This document shows, piece after piece, positions 51,301 through 60,300 of a stretch of DNA of 64,000 bases. The stretch is from the NCBI GenBank assembly GCA_911728455.2, contig OU452228.1, positions 17,676,698-17,740,697 on the forward strand, read 5' to 3'. How positions within the stretch are numbered: the stretch's first letter is position 1; each line of letters starts with the position of its first letter. This stretch comes from Marthasterias glacialis (taxonomy: Eukaryota > Echinodermata > Asteroidea > Forcipulatida > Asteriidae). A program made the position numbers and the translations under genes. The notes beneath the pieces were generated by a model, which had not been told where the DNA came from, did not search any database, and was given only the letters and a program-made list of their open reading frames with translations.

Positions 51301-54300
51301 CTTATACTCGGCCAACATGTCCTCATACTCAGCCAGTTATTCGGACATGTCCTTATACTCGGCCACTAATTCGGACATTGCCTTATATTCAGCCACTAAT
51401 TTGGACATGGCCTTATATTCAGCCACTAATTCGGACATAGCCTTATGTTCAGCGGCAGCTAGTGAAATTGAGTGAACAGACCAGGCTAGGATTCAAAACC
51501 CCATGACATCTAGGGCGGGGCTTGATTTGTTAGCCCACTTGGACATGATGCCAGTGTTGTGATCAAGTGCTTTTCAGTCGAGTGTCAAGTACTGCTGAGT
51601 ACTAGGGAGGCCAAGTAGTACTTGAATACGAGTACTTTGGCCATCGCGTACGAATACAAGTGTCCGAGTACAAAGTATTTTGGTAACCAAGTACTGAGTC
51701 CAACAGTTGAGTACCAAGTACATCACTGACAACTTCAATTTGACTTTTTCCAGAGCTTTCTTCCTCTATTCTTTTCCTTACCGCACAAACAGGAAAGCGG
51801 AAAGGAAAGTGGGATTTTGACGATGACTTCTTAAAATCGAAGTCCGAATATATTTTCAGTCGAGTATCGAGTGCATGACTTTGAGTACAGATTACCTTTC
51901 AGTCGAGTATCGAGCATGAACTTTGAGTGTGTTTATTTTGCTTGCCGAGTAGTCGTACAAGTACCATCAAAACGGTACTTGAGAAGTACTCAAGTACGAG
52001 TGCATGGTGCTCTGTAAGGCTTTTGAAGCGTAGTAAGACACCAAATTGTACTTGCTTACCTTCATCTACTAACAAACTTAAACCTGTGTTAACAGCATGT
52101 TGATTTAATTATTCTCTTTTTTTTGCAGAAATGTTTGTCAGGTGGTGCTCTGGGATCAATGAACGGCGCCATCCTCATGTGTGTGGTTGGAGGCAAGATG
52201 AGTGAAGGCATCAACTTCTCTGATCAGCTCGGAAGGTAAGGTGTCTTTGTCAAATTAAAGATTCTTGGGAAAATAAAAGACATTTCTTGCCGATGTTCAA
52301 GTTATGATTTTATCCCCCTCCACTTCTTGTGAGGAGACCTGATGACTGCTCTATCCACCACTTAAAGAATGGCCTCGTACATATAAATGCCTCCATGGCT
52401 GAGGTCAGACGATGGAAAAATATGTATACTGTGTGACACTCAAAACCAGGCACTTCTTACCAAGTAGATGGCAATAAGACAGACATGTGATTTGTTTGGA
52501 TTTTTCCTGATTTCAGGATTTTTCCTGATTTCAGGATTTTTCCTGATTTCAGGATTTTTCCTAATGTAGAGACAAGGGTAGGAGGCCTGTCCTCTAATTA
52601 AAAAGGACAAGCATTCACCATACATGATAAAATGCACAACGACTTCTTAGACTTCTCAAAAATTACAACAGCACAGTACAGCCACAGTACTCTAAAATAC
52701 AACTACAATGCAAAGGTCAAGGGTCAAAACGTGGCTAGCTACACGCTACTGTAATACACAAATTTTAAAGAAACAATTCTATCACTGTATCACTATCAGA
52801 GTCTCCAAAAATCACTATCAGAGTCTCCAAAAAATGCAATATTTCTCTGATGAAATGATTAGTAACAAGACAGTCTACTCACAGGGAGTTTCCTTATAGC
52901 TAACCCTGCCACATAAATAACACTAGGAGCATGGCCAGAACCATGCTCCCCACAAAATAGAGAGAATTACCAATGGAAATCAAATGTGCTCTTTCCCTGC
53001 TGGAAGCTAACAGAAAAGAGAGCGAGTCTAAAGATCGCAGACACAAACTTTAACTTGTTATTGTTAATATGCAAATCATGAAGTTTGATCACACCCTTGA
53101 ACACTACGGGCGCACTTGGGTTCCTTACACTAATTTCAGGATTTTCACAATTTCAGGATTTTTTCCTGATTTCAGGAGTTTTCACTGATCTCCCTGCGCC
53201 CACAATGCCATCACAGTACTGAAGGACCAAACCTTGAAATATCTAATTGAAACGATGTGGAGAGTCTGTAAACCTGTAAGACTTATCAGGATTGTTTTTC
53301 TCGTAAACTCACACCCCTGCATAAGGTGATATAAGTACAAAAGTGTCACCCTTTTATAGCATACACAGGTCTGTGAAATATCAGGATTTTTCACCGATCC
53401 CCTGTCACCTTATCCATAGAGCTAGCTCTAGGGTTGTATTGTATAATGGGGTGTGATCCCTGGCTACACTGCAGTAACTGGTTGAATGGCTTCTAACTGG
53501 CACTCCCCCCACCCCGAACCACAAAATAGGGAGACCGCCAACATTAGGGCTGGACAGCTCAGTTGGCAGAGCGTCAGTATGTATAGCTGGTGGTCGCAGG
53601 TTCAAATACCGCTCCAGTCAATTTTTCTTTGTTCACCCCAAAATTCATTTAAAAATTAACCCAATCAGTTTCCCTTGTGGTTTATTGCTTGATATCCTGT
53701 AAATTCAGTGAGCTTCATCTTATTCAATTTGTAGGATTTTACATGCTCATACATTCTCAACCCTTATCAGAGCTTTCAAATAACTCCTACTTTAAGCTTA
53801 TAAGGTAATGGTTAAGACATCACATTGCATGGGTATCATGGCTAATGTTTTGGTTGTTTTCACTTTTAATGCTACTTCAATAATTCTGACAAATGCCTGA
53901 TTTGGGTGTGGGTGTCACATCTGTACGTACGTAAAACAACCTTTTGAGCAAGTGCAATGAGGGGCGTAAAAACTATGGTTTATATAGATTGAATCACCAC
54001 CATATATCCCCTCAAGCTTCTTACTCTGTAGGCCTTTTCACACTATCAACATCCGATCCGTGTTGAAATCCACACGGGTCAACTCTGTGTTGACTCGGTA
54101 AAATTTCAACCCCTTCAATTCGCTCTGCTTTCACACTAGAAAGCTTGTGGGTTACACGTGTAACTTCCGACCCTTGTATTGTGCGATCGTTTCACACTGC
54201 CAGAGTCGTACTTGGATCCAAGCAGAGAACTTGCATACTAAATTGCGCCACGGCATGTCTGCTGCATGCTGGGTGGTGCCATGAACTTAATACGGATCGA

Positions 54301-57300
54301 AAATGAACCTCGGAGCGTTCACACTACTATGGCTTTTGACACGTGTTGGAATTTTCTACATGGATCGAACGCTGTACACCGGATTGAAACGTTTTAGTGT
54401 GAAAAGTCAGTCAAACGTGCACGGATTGCACCCGTGTGAAACACAGATTTTTCCTGGTGTGAAATGGCTTTGTGAGCACAGAGGCAACATTCTGCCTCTA
54501 CTGATTGATTCTCAGCATAATTTGTATAGAAATTAACATTACCTAAAAATGAGAATTCAAAATTGAGGGTTGGAAAAAATGGAAAACTGTGGAAAACTTA
54601 AGTCTTTTATTTTAATGAGAGTAATAACCGGATAAATTTTGTTTTAAAAATGTTTCTTTGGAGCAAGAGTATTTTACTTATTTCAGGAATTGTTTCTATA
54701 AGTAAAAGGAAAAATTAAGAAAGTAACTTTGAAAAGTAAAAAAAAAAAAGGAAAAACAAAAACAAAAAAACTGATAATTGACTTTTAAGAAATTTGCTTT
54801 TGAAGAAAATAGTTTGAAAATGACAATATTTCTAATTCTAAATTCTAGATGTGTCGTCATGGTGGGTCTTCCATATGCAAATATTAAATCTCCGGAATTG
54901 AAGGAAAAAATGGACTACCTGAATGCAACAATGGTAATTAGTCTTGTCTCAATGCCCCGCCACCCCCAACCCTCCTCCACCCCCCAAAAAAAATAATTGT
55001 AATTTGTAAACTTATAATAAAACAATTATTCTACTATTCTGTTTTCATACAATTTCTTGCAAAATAACTTAAAAATTGAAAATACTTAACAATACCTTAC
55101 CGTTTGTATCCGATTCTCTCCCCCTCCCCCTCTCTCTTCCTTTCCCTTTTTTAAAAACAATTTTAGAGGGGGCTTTAGCCCCCTTCCCCCCCCCCCCCCC
55201 CCCCCCGATCCGCCAATAATTGTTCATCAGTCTGTTGCCATTTTTCTGTGACTTTTCACCGTTTGAATTATCAATTATTTTTAGTCGATTTTCAGCAAGG
55301 ACTAACATAGTGTACAGCCTACTGGTGCTACATGTTAAATGGCCTTCACGTCACAATGGTCAACGATCACTCATTTTCACATTGTTAAAAGCAAAAATGT
55401 GATACCTATTCATACTTTTTTCAATCCCTTTTTAGAACTTATGGCAATGCTTAAAGTTGTGTGTTTTGTGTGTGCTTCTCTTTATCTTTCACTGTCTTTT
55501 ATAAATATTTTGCTGTTCCTTGAGAGTCATTTGAAAAATATGTGCTGATGACTAATTTTTATTTGTGAATGAACTGTTAGCCGCCAATCAATGGAAAGAC
55601 TGCAGGTCAACAACATTATGACAATATCTGCATGAAGGCCGTCAACCAATCAATAGGTAAGCAAACACTTAGAAGTTAGTATTTCTTTTGGTTAACTTCC
55701 AATTAAAATTCATCATCATCATCATTCAGCTGCAGAGCAGGCGACCACGAAATTCAAGTTATTCTACTGTAATTGTTCTATCTATTCTTTAAATATTGAC
55801 ACATCAGTTAAAATGAATGCCATTGTGAAGTAACTCTTCTTTTTTATAACAAAATATAAACTGTTAGGAGGTTTTGCCCTTAACTTTTTTTCAGTGAGTA
55901 GCTGCTGGACTAGTTTGGCTTGTTGTTTTACTAGCTTACCAGCTTTTTCACTGGTCCCTAGTTTATTTATTTTAAAGGGTTACAATTATCCATTAAAGAG
56001 TGTGCACAACATTGGTAAGATTGAAAATATAAATGTGGACAGATTTGCACATTACTTACATGGCATAATGATGGTCATAAAGTAGAAAAACTTCCCTTGA
56101 AATATTGTTTGCTTAAAATGCTACAGTTTTTGAGAAACGAGTAAAACAATTAGCTTTGATTTTGTGAGACCGAACCCCAAGTTTGAAAACAGTGAAAACA
56201 CGTAAGGAGTGTTTTCACTATTTTCTTGTGACTCCCATGACCGATTGAGCTTGAACTTTCACAGATTGTTTAATGCGTGTATAAGTTGGGTCACATAAAG
56301 TGCAGATACTTGTCTGTGACAACTATCAATGTTGTGTACATGCTTTTAATATTGTAACATCACTGTTACTTATTGTGAGAATGAAAATGGATTGTCATTG
56401 TGAAATATCTCTCCTTTTTCTTACCAAATTGTTGGGACAGTGTTAACAGCACCCCCGTACCCCCTGATCAATGTTGTCAAGAAGTGGTCAATGCTTGGTT
56501 TGCTGATAGACATGAAAGTGCTCAACATTGAACTTGGGGTAAGGGGGTGTCCCAATGAATTTTGTCCCGGACTGTAGCCAGCTGGACCATTTGGCTTGCT
56601 GTTTATTAGTCCGCAAGCTTTTTCAGCAGTTTATTTATTTCAACATTGTCATTAATATGGAACTTGATTTTATAACCAATTAATGCTTTTTTACTCCCAT
56701 TGTTGTGTCATTTTTATTCTATTAAGAATCTACATTTATTTCAATGTTGTCATTTGTATGAGACTTCTGAATTTGAAACCATACAGTGCTATTTTAAGCC
56801 CCATAACGGCTCATTTTGATCTTGTTTTGCATTCTGAGGTGTTCCATGCTTGCGTGGTTGTAGGAATTCAATACTTATTTATTTTTGTTGTTTTAGAGAA
56901 TGTGCTTCAGTGAATATGGTTTTATAATCTATATTGTGTACTTGCATGATTCCATTTATAAATTGATATGATATGTAGATTTAGTTTGGAATGATTATGT
57001 AACCAAATATTTATAAAGTGTGTAGTTTTTTTCTTAATCCTTGTCGATATTAGTTAATCTTAATTATTTCTTGTGAAACTGAGGTATTTGAGTAAACATA
57101 ATCTCTGCTATTTATTAGGTGTTGTGTATTATCAGTTAATAAACTGCACTTTCATATTAAAAATAAATAATACAAAAATTGAAAGCCAACTTTAGAAATG
57201 AGATTTGATGACCCTGAATTGAAGCTTTTAAATCTCGGGTTTATCAACAGGACGAGCCATACGCCATAAAGACGACTATGCCACTATCCTCCTACTGGAT

Positions 57301-60300
57301 CAGCGTTACGCCAGGCCATCTGTACAGAGTAAACTACCTGCGTGGATACAGAGCCGTATGCAGACTATGTCTAGGTTCGGACCTGCATTCGCCATGATGA
57401 GCAAGGTGAGAATTTTAATAATAACCCCTCTCTCCTCCGTCTCCCTGCCCCCCTCTCCCCTCCCCCCCCCCCCCCCCCAGTAAAAAAGTGGACAATAAAG
57501 CAGTCAAGTGAGAATCAAAGTGTTCTCGTCTAAAAAGATGTTTATAAAAAGTAAGTGGGTGATTGTTAGTTTGGGGTTTCTTGATTCGGAACCGTTTAAA
57601 TCCTAATTGGGTAAAAATTAAGGGTCCAGTTGGGATATATTATTAGTTTTGGTCAGGGACGGAATTCCCAATCGGGGACCACCCTACCCGCATGAGAAGA
57701 GACTCCCAATTGGGGTATTAGCATATCCCAATTGGGATACATTATGGGGGTTGTTAATAAAGAGTCAAGGGATTGCCAATCAGAGATCATCTACCCCATT
57801 TTGGGAAAACTGTCCCAGCCTAAGCAAGGTATTTTCACGATGAGGAACCATTGCTATCCCCATTGGGGAACATGTGGTTTTTATTCAGGGCAACATATTC
57901 CAAATGGGATAGCTTGCCACTCAAGGTTTTCCTGGTTGTTGGGAACCACTTTGTCCTCTTTGAGGGAAGAAAAACAGATTCTAGTAATATGCCCTGTTTG
58001 AGGTAATTTGGGTACTCTCTATTGAGAACCGATATCTTCTTTGGGAGGAGAGAGATCCAATCAGGGTAAAAATAACAGTCCTGTTCGTGTGTAATATGGT
58101 TGACAATGAGTCTTGTAGCTGTCTAGTACTACATACATTACACAAACCATCTGTTGACACAAGTTAATAACCAGATGTTTGCAACTCTATGTCAATAATA
58201 AGATTGCTGTTTCGGTGACGTGCACAGAATTCAATTTGCCGCATGGTAGAACCCATCAGATTTGTAGGCTTGGTCTACAAGCCAGGCATTAATAGTAATA
58301 ACAATCTGGCATTTACATAACACTCTTACTCAAGGGTATCACAACACTTAGCAGAAATTATATTTCCTCTTACACTCTGCAGGGCCAAATTTCATAGAGC
58401 TGCTTAAGCAGAAGAAGTAGCTACAAAAAAATATGCTTACCAGAATAAGGTTACCAGCCAAAGTAGCATATCACATAGCATATCATCTGTGACTGGTGTT
58501 CTGCTTATTTTTGTTTAAAGGGGCTGTGTCGTCATGATTATAGCAGTAAATGGAATAACCCAGTTACTACACGCGTGTGCACGCCAGCGGTCACATCACA
58601 GTGTGACAAAGACGGCACCCTTTGTGATTTGACCGCAAGCATGCGCGTGTGCAGTATTTGGGTGAGAGTGCATCTTTTCATGCACAGCCACAGGCCCTCT
58701 ATAATCATGAAGACACATCCCTCTTTAACAGAAATTTGTCAAGGAATATTTTCTGCTTAAGCAGCTCTATGAAATTGGGCCTTGGTGATGGAGGAAATAT
58801 TGCATGGCGTCCAATTTGTACATTTTGCTGTGCCTTTTAGGCAATTTTGCTCTCACTGCCAGAAACAGAAGAGGTAGCTCCTCTCCCCACAAATAAGTGT
58901 CCTGGGTTAGTTGATGTGCAATCACACAAGACCTATGACTTAATGTCCCATCTGAGAGACAAAGCATGTATGGTTAAGTGTCTTGCTCAGGGACACAAGT
59001 GTCATCACAAGGACCCGAACCCCAGTGGCATAACCAGACATTTTCATTTGGGGGTCGGGGGGTTGGGGTGGGGCAAGTAGGGGGCAAAAAAATAAAACAA
59101 ATTGGGGGCTATTTAATGGATGTAGTCAAACCATTCATTTGTGCATTTTCAATCTCATTTTTTGGGGAAAGAGGGGGGAAAGCCCCCGCACCCTACCCCC
59201 TCCCTTGTTATGCTACTGCTGAACCAACACTCTGACAACACCAAAACTTGAGTCTGATGTATTAAACTCCTTCGCCATGATACCACTACACCAGACACAC
59301 GACAATCCATTACAACATCTCAAATTGTAGTCAACAGTGACTGGAATTGTAGTCACTAAGAACATGCAGCTGAACAACTAGAACTTTACCTTTTTACAAT
59401 TCCGCCTCTAAAAAACACTTTCCCTTTTTAGATGACGACTGCCACATAGATCATACCAATTATACACCAATCGAAACGGTGAACTTCTTTTCACAAATTA
59501 GGAATCCAAAAATGGGCGTCGTGGAAGAGTCTGACGCACACCTGGTTCATACGTCAAGGGAAAGTGAATTTGAGGCAATTAGTGACGCAAGCATTCAGCA
59601 TTCACTGGTTTCCAATTATGACGCAAGAAAAGTCACTTTGCTTTCACATTTCGCTTATGATATGAACCAGGCTGTATTATAGCCCCGGCCTTGATGTCTT
59701 TCTTTAGACCGGTGACATCACATGTTTACAAAAGAGCCACAGAGCCTGGACTTACTGCTGCAGACACGATTTGTGCACAGCTCAATGGAGGAAAACATAA
59801 AAACTTACTTTTTATAGAAATTACACTATACGATTTTTTATAATTTTTTTTATGAAGAACGGGAGCACAATTCAAAACTTGTTCAGCTGTTGCTTTTTTT
59901 TTGGCTGTATTCTTTATTTTATGTGGTAATAATTATGGTACAGAATAATGTAAAAACTAATGCATATACAACCTGTGTAGTATCTTGCCTGCCAGCAAAT
60001 GCCCTGGAAAGTACAAGGTCAGTCTTTTTGTAAACAAGGTGACATGAACTATAATTTTTCCACAAACTGTTTTTGAATTCCATTTTCATCTTCCTTTTTT
60101 TTGGAGATCGCAATTGTTTTACATTTTTCATGTAAAGAAAGAGGGCACATTTCAAACCTGGTTCAGCTATAATTTGTAATAAAATTTTGTTTTATGAGGT
60201 GGTAATGTGGTAGTAACACTACCATAAGTAAAATTTCTGGCATATGGCCAGTGTTAATTGCCTACCAGGAAATCTCCCGGAATATGCAAGGTCACTCTTT

